Assembly (NCBI GenBank): GCA_004134985.1
Contig: REGQ01000034.1
Location: 1-60,565 of the forward strand
Direction: 5' to 3'
Length of the DNA stretch: 60,565 nucleotides
From: Paenibacillaceae bacterium
Lineage (GTDB): Bacteria; Bacillota; Bacilli; Paenibacillales; Paenibacillaceae
Below, piece by piece: positions 32,938 to 41,703 of the stretch. The number at the start of each line of letters is the position of its first letter. The first letter of the stretch is position 1. The notes below the pieces were generated by a model that worked only from the letters and a program-made list of their open reading frames with translations, was not told the DNA's origin and did not search any database. The position numbers and the translations under genes were made by a program.

Positions 32938-34885
32938 AGAGCTGTTGAAGCTGCACGCCTGACGGCAGCACTTCCTCGACCTGGGACAAGACAGCAGCAT
33001 TCGCATACAGCTCACTGCTAAAAATCGAGACGCTGCCTTGATCTTCGCGCGAGCGAATCAGACGGCCGATCCCTTGTCTAAGCCGAAGCAGCATATACGG
33101 CATGTCCACTTCTTCGAACGGCAATGCAGAAGCTCGCCGTTTGGCCATAAATACCGGATCACGCGGCGGGTAAGGCAGCGACCAGATAATCACATTGGAG
33201 AGCGAAGGACCCGGCACATCAAGTCCCTCCCATAACGACACCGCGCAAAGCACGCTTTCCTCGTCACGCTGGAATGCTTCGATCAGATAGCTGATTTCCG
33301 CATCCCCCTCATATAGAAACCGCAAGTCTGCCAGTTGCGTGTGCTTCCCTGTCTGGGACTTGAACAACTGCAGCTCTTCACGGGACGGGAACAACAACAG
33401 CGCTCTCCCGCCGGACTGTTGCAATGAACGGACAGCCAGCTCCATTTTCTCAGTATGGGTGTCACCGGTAACGAGCCTTGGCGCGAACACCTTCATCTGC
33501 TGCTCATAATCGTAAGGAGAGTCGGCGGAGAAGGAGAGATACTTATCCAACCCCAGACTATCGGCTACATAGCCGAAGGAACCCTCTACAGACAATGTTG
33601 CCGAAGAAAAGACGATCGGCTGCTTGTCCTGGAATACTTGCTCTCTTAGCACTTCTTTCACTGTCCGCGGCATGATCGCCAGCGTCAGCTCCGTTCCGCT
33701 TCCCGTCGCCCAACAGATGTAGCGATCTTGACCGCGGAACAATTCCAGCGCCTTCTGCATCATTTCCAAATGCTCCTCAACAATCCGCAGCTGGTAGGCG
33801 TTCAATGTGAACAAACCGCTTTCGAAGACAAGCTCCTCTTCAATTGCCGTAATAATCTGCTGGAATCGCTGAACCTCGCGCAAGAGCCGCTCATCGACGG
33901 TAACCTCCATCCGATCCGAACCCGCTACCGCCTTGCATCGACCCTCCAGCACATGAAACATCGTCTCGCTTTGCTCAATCGCCTCATCTATGAGCACTGC
34001 CAGCGTTTCCCTTACTTCCCCTTGCAGCAGCCGTACCGCCAACTCTTCAAACACAGCATGCTTGAGCTTGTAGCTCAGCGCCTTCTGAGCCGCAGCTTCA
34101 AGCAGATGGCCTTCATCGAAGATGACCGCAGAATGATCAGGCAATAGCGGGAGTTGACCTTCACGCTTTCTGCCTTCATACGTCCATACATGCTCCATAT
34201 AAAAATCATGGGAACAGACGACCAGGTCCGTCGATCGGCGGTAATGATCGCGTGATAACGTCTGTCCGCAGCGATGCCGCCGCTCGCATACAAAACAATC
34301 CTGAAAAGCATCCCAATTAATACGCTGCCACTGTGCATCGTTCAACTGCGGATATTGCTTGCGATCGCCATAAGCATGAAAAGCTTGCATGCCGCCCGGA
34401 TTTCTCACAAATTCAGGGAGTTCTTCATAGATTTCCTCGAACAGCGCCTCATCCTCCGACTCATCGAACCGCGCTTCATCCAGCTTCACCAGACACAGGT
34501 ACTTGTCCGGAGACTTGCCAAGACGCGCATCGATGGCCAAATCCAGATGCTTCGCCAGCTTCATGATGTCTCCCTCAGGCTTGACCAACTGCTCGATCAG
34601 CGATTCATCGGCACAAGCAATGACAGCCGGCTTGCGCATGTAGCGCGCGTAACAAACCGCGTAGAGCAAGTACACAAGCGTCTTTCCCGTTCCTACACCC
34701 GCCTCGGCAAAGATCGGCTGCTTGTCGGCAAATGCGCGTTCGAGTTGAAAAGCCATATAGATTTGCTCATCGCGCATTTCGAATCCTTTGTCAGGCAAAA
34801 TATCATAAAACACATCAGCGATCCATTCCCCAGCCTGCTGTACAAAAGACCGGGAAGGATCGTATGAAAAAGGATAACTTACCAC
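32936..34885 (-). CDS. DinG/XPD-type DNA helicase
   Basis: A 649-residue superfamily 2 helicase. Walker A AEAGVGTGKTLVYLLYAV at about residue 60, four likely iron-sulphur cysteines (KYLCLVKL, DCFVCERRHRCGQ) between about 125 and 205, the DEAH-type box AVIFDEGHLLEAA near 255, IVFSSATLSVEGSFGYVAD and the C-terminal motif VI LRQGIGRLIRSREDQG. XPD/DinG helicases unwind DNA 5' to 3' and act on R-loops and damage. No exonuclease domain is fused, unlike B. subtilis DinG. The gene is alone; upstream 34886-35104 shows no further feature. Confidence 0.85.
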   Translation of the reverse strand: MVSYPFSYDPSRSFVQQAGEWIADVFYDILPDKGFEMRDEQIYMAFQLERAFADKQPIFAEAGVGTGKTLVYLLYAVCYARYMRKPAVIACADESLIEQLVKPEGDIMKLAKHLDLAIDARLGKSPDKYLCLVKLDEARFDESEDEALFEEIYEELPEFVRNPGGMQAFHAYGDRKQYPQLNDAQWQRINWDAFQDCFVCERRHRCGQTLSRDHYRRSTDLVVCSHDFYMEHVWTYEGRKREGQLPLLPDHSAVIFDEGHLLEAAAQKALSYKLKHAVFEELAVRLLQGEVRETLAVLIDEAIEQSETMFHVLEGRCKAVAGSDRMEVTVDERLLREVQRFQQIITAIEEELVFESGLFTLNAYQLRIVEEHLEMMQKALELFRGQDRYICWATGSGTELTLAIMPRTVKEVLREQVFQDKQPIVFSSATLSVEGSFGYVADSLGLDKYLSFSADSPYDYEQQMKVFAPRLVTGDTHTEKMELAVRSLQQSGGRALLLFPSREELQLFKSQTGKHTQLADLRFLYEGDAEISYLIEAFQRDEESVLCAVSLWEGLDVPGPSLSNVIIWSLPYPPRDPVFMAKRRASALPFEEVDMPYMLLRLRQGIGRLIRSREDQGSVSIFSSELYANAAVLSQVEEVLPSGVQLQQL

Positions 34886-35104
34886 TATTGCTGCGCCCCC
34901 ATCATTCTCTCGTTTCTTATTCTACTAGCATAACTGTTGCAGGTGATTTCGACAATGGAAATCGGCTGTTAACGCCAGCCTGAGGATGCGGTTATGTAAA
35001 ACGGCGCTAGAGGTTAGCGATGGATTTTGAAAAAAACTGCAACCTTATGCGGATAACGGGCGTCTGTGACAATGTAAGACAATAAAGAAGGGAGTTTTAA
35101 ACTG

Positions 35105-36163
35105 ATGAAAATGAAAAAAGGATTGACTAGTTTACTATCTGTTGCGGTGTTGTCATTATCAGCTTCGGCTGTTATATCTGCTAGTTCTGCTGATGTAAGA
35201 ACATTAAATGGGGAGAATATTATTCCAATTAGTGCAAATGTGGATCAAAAAGAACAGGCCAACTTCCAATCCATTACCGGTGTAGTTAAAGAAATTAATG
35301 ACTTCGGCAAAGACGGCGACAAAATAGTTTCTGTTGAAGGTTTAGACAAAAAGGAAATCATTGCAAATATAATTATCGACTCCAATACTTATCTGGTAGA
35401 TGAGGCCAAGCTGGCTGTCGGCACGCAAATTATTGCCTTCTTCGATGCTACCAAACCTGTTATTATGATCTATCCGCCACAACTGGTGGCAGAAGCTGTC
35501 GCAATTGTGAATGAGAAGCAAAATGTCAAGCTGGACCGTTTTGACAAAAACATGATCAGCTCTGATAATCAACTGGAATTGAAGATCGATAAGGACACTA
35601 AAATAACTTTGCAGGATGGCACCGCTTTTGACGGCGAGCTGGAAGGCCGCAAACTTGTCGTAACCTACGGGATTTCAACCAAGAGTCTTCCTGCTCAAAC
35701 AGCGCCTGACCAAATCGTCGTGTTGTTTGAAGAAGCCGTTCCTGTAGATGAGCCAACGGTGGAGCCGGGTGAGGAAGTGGAAGAGCCATCCACAATTATC
35801 GGTGATGTAGGCGAGAAGAAATTCGTCGTCAACGATAAGATCATTGAAGCCCCAGCTGCTTTTCTCGATGAAGACGGTACTGTGATGGTTCCGCTGCGCG
35901 CGATTGCAGAAGCGCTTGATTTTGAGCTTACCTGGGAAGCGCCAACCAAAAGCGTTCGTCTGAACAATATCATCAGCTTGCAAGTCGGCAAAGACTACTA
36001 TGTCTACAGTCGCACTGCACCGATTGAACTGGGAACAGCTCCAGTAATCGTTGAAGGCAATGCCTATGTACCGCTCGCGTTCTTTAAAAAAGTTGCCCAA
36101 TTGAACAACGCTTATGTATTTGAAGATACAATTGTGATTGACGACAATGAAGAAATGAAATAA
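35105..36163 (+). CDS. Secreted stalk-domain protein (copper amine oxidase N-like)
   Basis: A 352-residue exported protein. The signal peptide is KKGLTSLLSVAVLSLSASA with cleavage near residue 26. The middle is a beta-rich region (ITGVVKEINDFGKDGDKIVS...). The C-terminal third is a Cu_amine_oxidN1 stalk domain: KFVVNDKIIEAPAAFLDEDG then VMVPLRAIAEALDFELTWEA and VPLAFFKKVAQLN. In Paenibacillus such domains are common on secreted proteins and probably mediate wall or protein contact, not catalysis. AAGGGAG precedes the ATG. A strong terminator follows. Confidence 0.82.
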   Translation: MKMKKGLTSLLSVAVLSLSASAVISASSADVRTLNGENIIPISANVDQKEQANFQSITGVVKEINDFGKDGDKIVSVEGLDKKEIIANIIIDSNTYLVDEAKLAVGTQIIAFFDATKPVIMIYPPQLVAEAVAIVNEKQNVKLDRFDKNMISSDNQLELKIDKDTKITLQDGTAFDGELEGRKLVVTYGISTKSLPAQTAPDQIVVLFEEAVPVDEPTVEPGEEVEEPSTIIGDVGEKKFVVNDKIIEAPAAFLDEDGTVMVPLRAIAEALDFELTWEAPTKSVRLNNIISLQVGKDYYVYSRTAPIELGTAPVIVEGNAYVPLAFFKKVAQLNNAYVFEDTIVIDDNEEMK

Positions 36164-36223
36164 TTGGTGCAGCAGTTCGCGTTTCTGCCATTTGGGGTGG
36201 AGCCATGAACGATGACACTATGA

Positions 36224-36261
36224 AAGAAGCGGAGCCTGGGATCAGGCTCCGCTTCTTTTTC
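36224..36261 (+). terminator. Terminator after the stalk-domain gene
   Basis: AAGAAGCGGAGCCT and AGGCTCCGCTTCTT are perfect complements around a six-base loop, followed by TTTTTCG on the plus strand. Confidence 0.9.
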
Positions 36262-36323
36262 GTATAAATATGATAATTATAATATTTTACAAAAACGAAT
36301 CTTTGATGCTAGGAGAGCTGACG

Positions 36324-36893
36324 ATGCCCTATCCTAAAGGCCATAAAATAAAAGTTCGCAGCAAAATCATTGAAAGTGCCGCCCAAGCTTTTCGCGCGAA
36401 CGGTATCCGTGACATAAGCGTCCCCTATATTATGAAAGGGGCGGGTTTAACGCATGGTGGGTTCTATGCCCATTTTGACAACAAAGAACAATTGGTCGCC
36501 GAAGCTTGCCGCTATGCCATCAGCGATACAATTTCTCTTTTGCAGGGCGCTGCTGACCAAGTGGAGCAAGGAGCTAAAATCAACGCGGTCATCGACTACT
36601 ATTTAAGCGCCTACCACCGTGATCAAACGGAGATGGATTGCATCCTCCCAGCCCTCTCCGGGGAAATGTCCCGTTCTTCGGAAGAGGTGCGGCAAGTTTT
36701 TACTGCCGAGCTGAAGCGGATGATTGATTTTCTGGCCGATGTTGCCGGGGTGGATTCAGATGCGAGTAGTGTCTTGCTAAGTTCTATGGTCGGCTCGCTA
36801 GTGCTGGCCAGGTCTGTTAGCGATTCTGAACTGAGTGACCGCCTTCTTGCGACAGCCAAAACGAATGCGAAACAGTTAGTTGGGATGGCTTGA
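36324..36893 (+). CDS. TetR-family regulator
   Basis: A 189-residue repressor. The ATG at 36324 follows TAGGAGAG; earlier in-frame codons run through promoter-like AT-rich DNA. HTH at residues 12-55: IIESAAQAFRANGIRDISVP, YIMKGAGLTHGGFYAHFDNK. The C domain contains CILPALSGEMSRSSEEVRQVF and ends in LATAKTNAKQL. This is the AcrR/YxaF-like group that tends to control an oxidoreductase or efflux gene, but none is adjacent. Confidence 0.85.
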   Translation: MPYPKGHKIKVRSKIIESAAQAFRANGIRDISVPYIMKGAGLTHGGFYAHFDNKEQLVAEACRYAISDTISLLQGAADQVEQGAKINAVIDYYLSAYHRDQTEMDCILPALSGEMSRSSEEVRQVFTAELKRMIDFLADVAGVDSDASSVLLSSMVGSLVLARSVSDSELSDRLLATAKTNAKQLVGMA

Positions 36894-36973
36894 GTTGCAC
36901 TAAAAAATGACCCCTCACCAAATGGCAGAAGTCATTTTCTACACTTGCATCATAATGAGCAAACTGTCTCACG

Positions 36974-37783
36974 CTAAGCTGCCATTCGCGGCGCCTGCTG
37001 ACGATGGACAGCAATCGAGGTACGCATGACAACCGGCCTGATTGCCTGCCGCGCAGCGTTCCATTGCGCCAGCTTCACAAGCGGTACAATATTTCCCCGC
37101 TCATACGCCTGCACAAAAGCGTGCAGAACCTCCTGATAGCTATGCTCAGCGAAATCCGGTTTCATCGCTTGCCTATCATCCATCCCCTGCTCGTACTCGT
37201 GCTCATGCCCCTGCTTCTGCTTCTGTTTCTGATACTGTTTCTGCTTCTGATCAGGCAGCAGTTTCTGCTTCTGTTTGTGCTCAGGCACCTGTTTCTGATC
37301 CTGCTCCAGCTCTTCTTTGACGGTATGAAGTGACTGTCTTGCCCGATACCGCGCAGCCTTCACCGCTCCTTCCGATAGGCCGAGCGCCTCAGCCGTCTCC
37401 GCAATTGAATAGCCGAGCACATCCCGCAGTACAAATGTCGTCAGTTGGAGAGGCGTAAGGTGTTGCATTAATGCGCGCAACTCCGGTTCGATTTCGTGCG
37501 CGTGGCGATCGGTTGACAGGGTTGCTTCCCTATTCTGCAGTTCTGCCGATCGTGCCCGGAGTTCGACGACTTTGCGTCGAGTCCGGTCTATCCAGGTATT
37601 TCTTGCAATTCTGAGCAGCAACGCTTCCGGATTGTTATGCTGAAAATCCTTGGGAGTGCGAAGCACCTTCAACCAGGTATCTTGCGCCAAGTCCTCCGCA
37701 TCCCAGCATGATTTGGTCAGAGACAAACAATAACGCTCCAGAACACTCTTCAATGGCTCTAGTCGATCTCCTGTAAAAGTCAT
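36974..37783 (-). CDS. ECF-like RNA polymerase sigma factor with Gln/Lys repeat insert
   Basis: A 269-residue sigma-70-family protein. Region 2 is LERYCLSLTKSCWDAEDLAQ DTWLKVL; region 4 is LTPLQLTTFVLRDVLGYSIA then ETAEALGLSEGAVKAARYRA. After region 4, residues about 165-205 are almost only Gln, Lys, Glu and His (KQKQK-type), encoded by CTGCTTCTGTTTCTG-type repeats. A last helix, EVLHAFVQAYERGNIVPLVK, seems conserved and resembles the C-terminal extension of SigJ/YlaC-like groups. GAAGGAGGTGG precedes the ATG. No anti-sigma gene is adjacent. Confidence 0.78.
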   Translation of the reverse strand: MTFTGDRLEPLKSVLERYCLSLTKSCWDAEDLAQDTWLKVLRTPKDFQHNNPEALLLRIARNTWIDRTRRKVVELRARSAELQNREATLSTDRHAHEIEPELRALMQHLTPLQLTTFVLRDVLGYSIAETAEALGLSEGAVKAARYRARQSLHTVKEELEQDQKQVPEHKQKQKLLPDQKQKQYQKQKQKQGHEHEYEQGMDDRQAMKPDFAEHSYQEVLHAFVQAYERGNIVPLVKLAQWNAARQAIRPVVMRTSIAVHRQQAPRMAA

Positions 37784-38209
37784 TTCTGTCCACCTCCTTC
37801 AACTTCTGACGATCCTTATTTTCTATGGCAACTAATATGCAATCATCGCTTATCTAGGTAAACGAATAAAGGTCTGTAAAAGATACGCTCCCCCTATTAT
37901 GAATTTATAAGTTTGAAAAATGCAAGGGGCTTCATCCTCTCATATGCTGCATTTCCAATACGTAGTACCTTTTCATATGATCCGGTTTCTCATGCTCCGT
38001 ACCTTTTCATGTGCTCCAGTCCCCATGTGTTCTACCTCTCATATGCCCCTGTGTCGCATGCACTGTACCTTCTCATATGCCCCTCTGTCTCATGCGTCGC
38101 TTCTTTTCATTGCTGCATTTTATCCCGGTGTGCGTCTGTCGTTGGTTTGCGTATCCTTTGGCTGCTCCAATTCGTTTACAGGTTGAAAGTAAAAAGGAGG
38201 AGTCAAAAA
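37784..38209 (+). repeat. Upstream region of clpP with about 33-bp tandem repeats
   Basis: Between 37960 and 38100 four imperfect copies of a roughly 33-base unit occur, each with a TACCTTCTCATATGCCCC-like core and a CATGC end. The unit reads through in frame with clpP, but the translation lacks any protein-like pattern and the real clpP start has a perfect RBS, so this is non-coding. Nothing else is evident in this gap. Confidence 0.6.
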
Positions 38210-38794
38210 ATGAGTGGATATGTGCCTTATGTTGTCGAGCAAACGAATCGGGGGGAGCGGTCCTACGATATTTATTCCCGCCTGCTGAAAGACCGCATTA
38301 TCTTTCTGAGTTCAGAAATTAATGATCAAATGGCCAATACGATTGTCGCGCAATTGCTGTTTCTCGCTTCCGAGGACCCGGACAAGGAAATCTCCATGTA
38401 TATCAACAGTCCGGGCGGCTCTACTTCGGCCGGTTTCGCCATCTATGATACAATGCAGTATATTAAACCGCCTGTGCACACAATTTGCACCGGATTTGCC
38501 GCATCCTTCGCTGCGCTGCTGCTGCTTGCCGGGAGTACAGGAAATCGCTTTGCATTGCCCAACAGCGAGATCATGATCCATCAGCCCCATGGCGGGGTAC
38601 AAGGACAGGCGAGCGACATTGCGATCAGCGCCAGACGGATTTTGCAAATTCGGGAGAAAACAGTTCGTATTACGGCAGAACGGACAGGGCAATCCATCGA
38701 AAAAGTGGAAAAGGATATGGATCGAGATTATTTTATGTCGGCGGAAGAGGCGTTGGAATACGGGGTAATTGATCGGATCATTACTTCGCTATAA
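38210..38794 (+). CDS. clpP: ClpP-type serine protease, probable paralogue
   Basis: A 194-residue protease subunit starting at ATG 38210 after AAAAAGGAGGAG. Catalytic triad residues are in place: Ser in [15 protein letters not shown], His in [14 protein letters not shown], Asp in the [20 protein letters not shown] stretch. ClpP assembles as a tetradecamer and degrades proteins unfolded by ClpX or ClpC. The sequence departs from housekeeping ClpP at several usually fixed places ([11 protein letters not shown] in place of MAASMAAFLL-like), so it is likely a second ClpP with its own regulation. A separate main ClpP is expected elsewhere. Confidence 0.9.
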   Translation: MSGYVPYVVEQTNRGERSYDIYSRLLKDRIIFLSSEINDQMANTIVAQLLFLASEDPDKEISMYINSPGGSTSAGFAIYDTMQYIKPPVHTICTGFAASFAALLLLAGSTGNRFALPNSEIMIHQPHGGVQGQASDIAISARRILQIREKTVRITAERTGQSIEKVEKDMDRDYFMSAEEALEYGVIDRIITSL

Positions 38795-38979
38795 TCTGAT
38801 AATAAGGCTTTGGACATACAACTTTGTACCATTTAAACCATACCTGCCCCCGGCACTTATATGAAATAATGAAATTATCGTTCACATAGATTTTGACATG
38901 TGAACAGATTATTTTACTTTTTTCAGCAAAAAGTGTCGATTCAAAAGGCCTACAACTGACATAACAGGGGGAAGCTAAC

Positions 38980-39861
38980 TTGAACAAATGGGCGGGTATG
39001 GCAGCAGCAATGATGCTAATGATCACACTTACAGCATGCGGGTACCACGGCACACAAGCAGGTAACGGACAACAGACCAGACACATAACCGAATCCTCGC
39101 ACAATACGCCAGCTGGCAGCGCAGCGGCTCTCACATCCGACTCAGTGACAACAGAAGAGCTGATTAATAAATCGATTGAAGCGAGTTTGAATTCCAAAAG
39201 CCTATCTGTCGGTGTGAAATCCAAGCAGCAATTCCTGATTAATGCAGGCGAAACCAAGCAGAACCAAACCATACACACGTATGCCACCACCGATCTGATC
39301 AAGGAACCGCTGGCTGTATATCAGGAAATTGAAACTGAAATCCCCGGTGTGTCCGAACCCCATAAAACCATTCAATATATAACGAAGGAAGGAACTTTTA
39401 CCCGAATGCTGGGGCAATGGTTCAAACTCCCTGATGATACCAAAGATTATTTGCTTACCAATATTGAAAGCCAAGCACGTACCGAAAACCAGCTCGAATA
39501 CTTCCGCACCATTATAAAAGATACGAAACTTAGCGAAGACGAGGATAATTATGTCCTTAGTGCCACGGTTTCAGGCAACAGTGCCAAGGAGCTGTCCAAT
39601 CTGGCCATTAAAAGTGCCGGGAGCTCCAACCGGGAGATGGAGGCGATGTTCAGGCAGATGAAAATTGTTCATATGAAGCTGACTTACGCCATTCAGAAAA
39701 TAGATTATTTGCCAGTCCGGATGACGACAGATCTTAAGTTGACTATGCAGCAAGAAAACACCTCGTTTGTTATGAACATGACAACAGACAGCATCTTTTC
39801 TAATTATAATGCAGTCCACACAATCAAAGTGCCGCAAGAAGCTTTGGAAAGTGCCAAGTAA
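38980..39861 (+). CDS. Lipoprotein of DUF6612 type
   Basis: A 293-residue lipoprotein starting at TTG (38980), after GGGGGAAGC. Signal AAAMMLMITLTACGYHG has the lipobox LTAC. The mature region shows ELINKSIEASLNSKSLSVGV, a YATTDLIKEPLAVYQEIE strand pair and a final FVMNMTTDSIFSNYN, ending VPQEALESAK. This pattern fits DUF6612/LppX-like lipoproteins, which carry a hydrophobic ligand in a half-barrel in some bacteria; here function is unknown. Confidence 0.72.
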   Translation: MNKWAGMAAAMMLMITLTACGYHGTQAGNGQQTRHITESSHNTPAGSAAALTSDSVTTEELINKSIEASLNSKSLSVGVKSKQQFLINAGETKQNQTIHTYATTDLIKEPLAVYQEIETEIPGVSEPHKTIQYITKEGTFTRMLGQWFKLPDDTKDYLLTNIESQARTENQLEYFRTIIKDTKLSEDEDNYVLSATVSGNSAKELSNLAIKSAGSSNREMEAMFRQMKIVHMKLTYAIQKIDYLPVRMTTDLKLTMQQENTSFVMNMTTDSIFSNYNAVHTIKVPQEALESAK

Positions 39862-39889
39862 GCAGCGGCTTGCGCGCAGCCTCGGGCTT

Positions 39890-40180
39890 GCAGTCCGCTA
39901 GCGCGGCTTGCGCTGCGGGGCGCAGCGCGGTCTGCTAGCGCGGCGTGCGCTGCGGGGCGCTGGAGCGGTCTGCTAGTGCGGCGTGCGCTGCGGGGCGCTG
40001 GCGCTGTCTGCTAGCGCAGCTTGCACTGCTGGGCGCAGCGCGGTCTGCCAGCGTGGCTTGCACTGCTGGGCGCAGCGCGGTCTGCCAGCGTGGCTTGCAC
40101 TGCTGGGCGCTGGCGCGGTCTGCTAGCGCAGCTTGCACTGCGGGGCGCTCGCGCGGTCGGCTAGCGCGGATTGCGCCTTG
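39890..40180. repeat. GC-rich tandem repeat, about 37-bp unit, 8 copies
   Basis: Units such as GTCTGCTAGCGCGGCTTGC followed by CTGCGGGGCGC and a short AGCGCG/TGGCGCG end repeat about eight times with point changes and one-base length changes. The changing length breaks any reading frame, so it is not coding. It starts right after the DUF6612 gene. Confidence 0.8.
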
Positions 40181-40187
40181 CGGCCGT

Positions 40188-40372
40188 CAAATGCTGCAAA
40201 AATGCATTATTTAGAGGAGAATTTGCTGGCTCTGAGGACAATTCCTGCAAAAATGCAGGATTATTCTTCGATTCGGCTCAAATCTATGGATTTTAGAGTA
40301 ATATCCTGCATAATCGCATTATTTTCCATCAACAAACTAATTCAAGGGCAAAAATCCTGCATATTTGCATGA
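40188..40372. repeat. Evenly spaced TGCA palindromes, 4 copies
   Basis: Short palindromes CTGCAAAAATGCA (about 40192), CCTGCAAAAATGCAGG (40246), CCTGCATAATCGCA (40302) and CCTGCATATTTGCATG (40361) recur every 55-58 bases, each followed by an ATTATTT-like tract. The spacers differ and do not code. Confidence 0.6.
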
Positions 40373-40462
40373 AAAGCAACCCCACACCGCGCTCTGAAGC
40401 TGTGCGCAGTGCGAATGTGTGTTGCCCCACCCATCATCACCCACGCCGCCTCCACAATTCCG

Positions 40463-40712
40463 CCGACCCACTGCTTCATATAAACCAATCCAAATGGTCC
40501 TTCATTATGCCCCCGACCCGCTGATTCATATAAAACAAACCAAATGGTCCTTCATTATGCCCCGACCCACTGCTTCATATAAAACAAACCAAAAGATCCC
40601 CCACAATGCCCCCGACCCGCTGCTTCATATAAAACAAACCAAAAGATCCTCCACAATGCCCCTGACCCGCTGCTCGATATAAAACAAAACAAAGGGCCCT
40701 TTACAGGACCCT
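40463..40712. repeat. Tandem repeat, 50-bp unit, 5 copies
   Basis: Five direct copies begin CCGACCC(A/G)CTG.TTCATAT, continue AAAACAAACCAAA and end in TCC..CA..ATGCCC. Adjacent copies are 80-95 percent alike by eye. The last copy contains AGGGTCC/GGGCCCT (minus strand) followed by T-rich DNA, which may terminate the ugpQ transcript. Confidence 0.8.
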
Positions 40713-40754
40713 GACTTTAACTATCGAGACGTGAGATGTGATATTGCCTCGCCG

Positions 40755-41492
40755 CTAGATTGAAACTTTGTCTCGTATGATCGACAGGATACGATCCGGG
40801 TAATTGGTCGTAATCCGTATATCTGGATACTGTGCAATGATGGCCGCCAGCGTATCCGGTTCATCAATCGTCCATAGTCCCAGATCGATGCCATGCGCCG
40901 TCATTTCTTCCACGAGCGGCCGGGTGACAAACGCATAATGAATCGATAATCCGGTCGCACCGGTATGACGAAGCTGCTCCATAATGAGTGTACTCTTGCC
41001 AAGTAGAATCAGCACTGTCTTGATCGAAGGATTCAGCTCGTGTGCCCGCTTCATGGAATCATGGTCAAAAGAGGAGAGGATCACTTCATCCTGCATGCCC
41101 AAACGCATAATGCTCGCAATGACGGCCGCTTCAATCCCCTCATACTCATCCCCCATCACTTTAAGCTCCGCATGCAGCATGCAGCGCCCTTTAATAAGCT
41201 CCAGCACCTCATTAAGCGTAGGGATCTGTTCACCGGCAAACTCCGGGGCAAACCAGCTGCCTGCATCCATTTGACGAAGCTGCTCCAGTGTATAATCTTT
41301 AACCAGACCGCGGCCATTAGTCGTTCTTTCCAATGTGTGATCATGAATAACAACGGGTACCCCGTCTTTGGACAAATGGATGTCCAGCTCGATGTAGGGA
41401 ATATCCGGATCTGTCATCGCCAACTTGAAAGCGCTGATTGTATTTTCGGGTGCTTTTCCCGACCATCCGCGATGAGCAACAATTTTCACCAT
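40755..41492 (-). CDS. ugpQ: Glycerophosphodiester phosphodiesterase
   Basis: A 245-residue TIM-barrel enzyme hydrolysing glycerophosphodiesters to glycerol 3-phosphate and an alcohol. Motifs: VAHRGWSGKAPENTISAF (catalytic His and Arg-Gly), PYIELDIHLSKDGVPVVIHD (metal ligands and second His), LERTTNGRG, LHAELKV and SSFDHDSMKRAHEL. No signal peptide, so it acts inside the cell. It is the last gene of the Ugp-like importer operon, consistent with imported diesters being cut in the cytoplasm. Confidence 0.9.
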   Translation of the reverse strand: MVKIVAHRGWSGKAPENTISAFKLAMTDPDIPYIELDIHLSKDGVPVVIHDHTLERTTNGRGLVKDYTLEQLRQMDAGSWFAPEFAGEQIPTLNEVLELIKGRCMLHAELKVMGDEYEGIEAAVIASIMRLGMQDEVILSSFDHDSMKRAHELNPSIKTVLILLGKSTLIMEQLRHTGATGLSIHYAFVTRPLVEEMTAHGIDLGLWTIDEPDTLAAIIAQYPDIRITTNYPDRILSIIRDKVSI

Positions 41493-41522
41493 AGTTGTGT
41501 CCCCGCCTTTTCATTTTGGGTT

Positions 41523-41637
41523 ATTCTGCACTTTGCATTTTGAGTGTTCTGCACTTTGCATTTTGGTTATTCGCACTTTGCATTTTGAGTTTTCTGCACT
41601 TTGCATTTTTAAGTTTTTCTGAACTTTGCATTTTGGG
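41523..41637. repeat. Tandem repeat, about 23-bp unit, 5 copies
   Basis: TTCTGCACTTTGCATTTTGAG-like units repeat five times with small changes in the 211-base gap between ugpE and ugpQ. It is intergenic and within the operon transcript. Confidence 0.75.
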
Positions 41638-41703
41638 TCTTTGTTTGCCTTTCCCCTTGCGCTCTCCCCAACCGAACCATCCCGGCCTGCCAGCGCGGCT
41701 GAA

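Noticed and set aside
37913-38209. 99-codon N-terminal extension of ClpP
   Set aside because: The extension is translated tandem repeats; the ATG at 38210 has an AAGGAGGAG RBS and gives the family's usual length.
39945-40682. ORFs across the intergenic tandem arrays
   Set aside because: They exist only because repeat units lack stops in one frame; unit length is not a multiple of three throughout.
40188-40712. CRISPR array
   Set aside because: The palindromes are short and spaced at 55-58 bases with no constant repeat of 24-40 bases, and the 50-bp units have no spacers. No cas genes are present.
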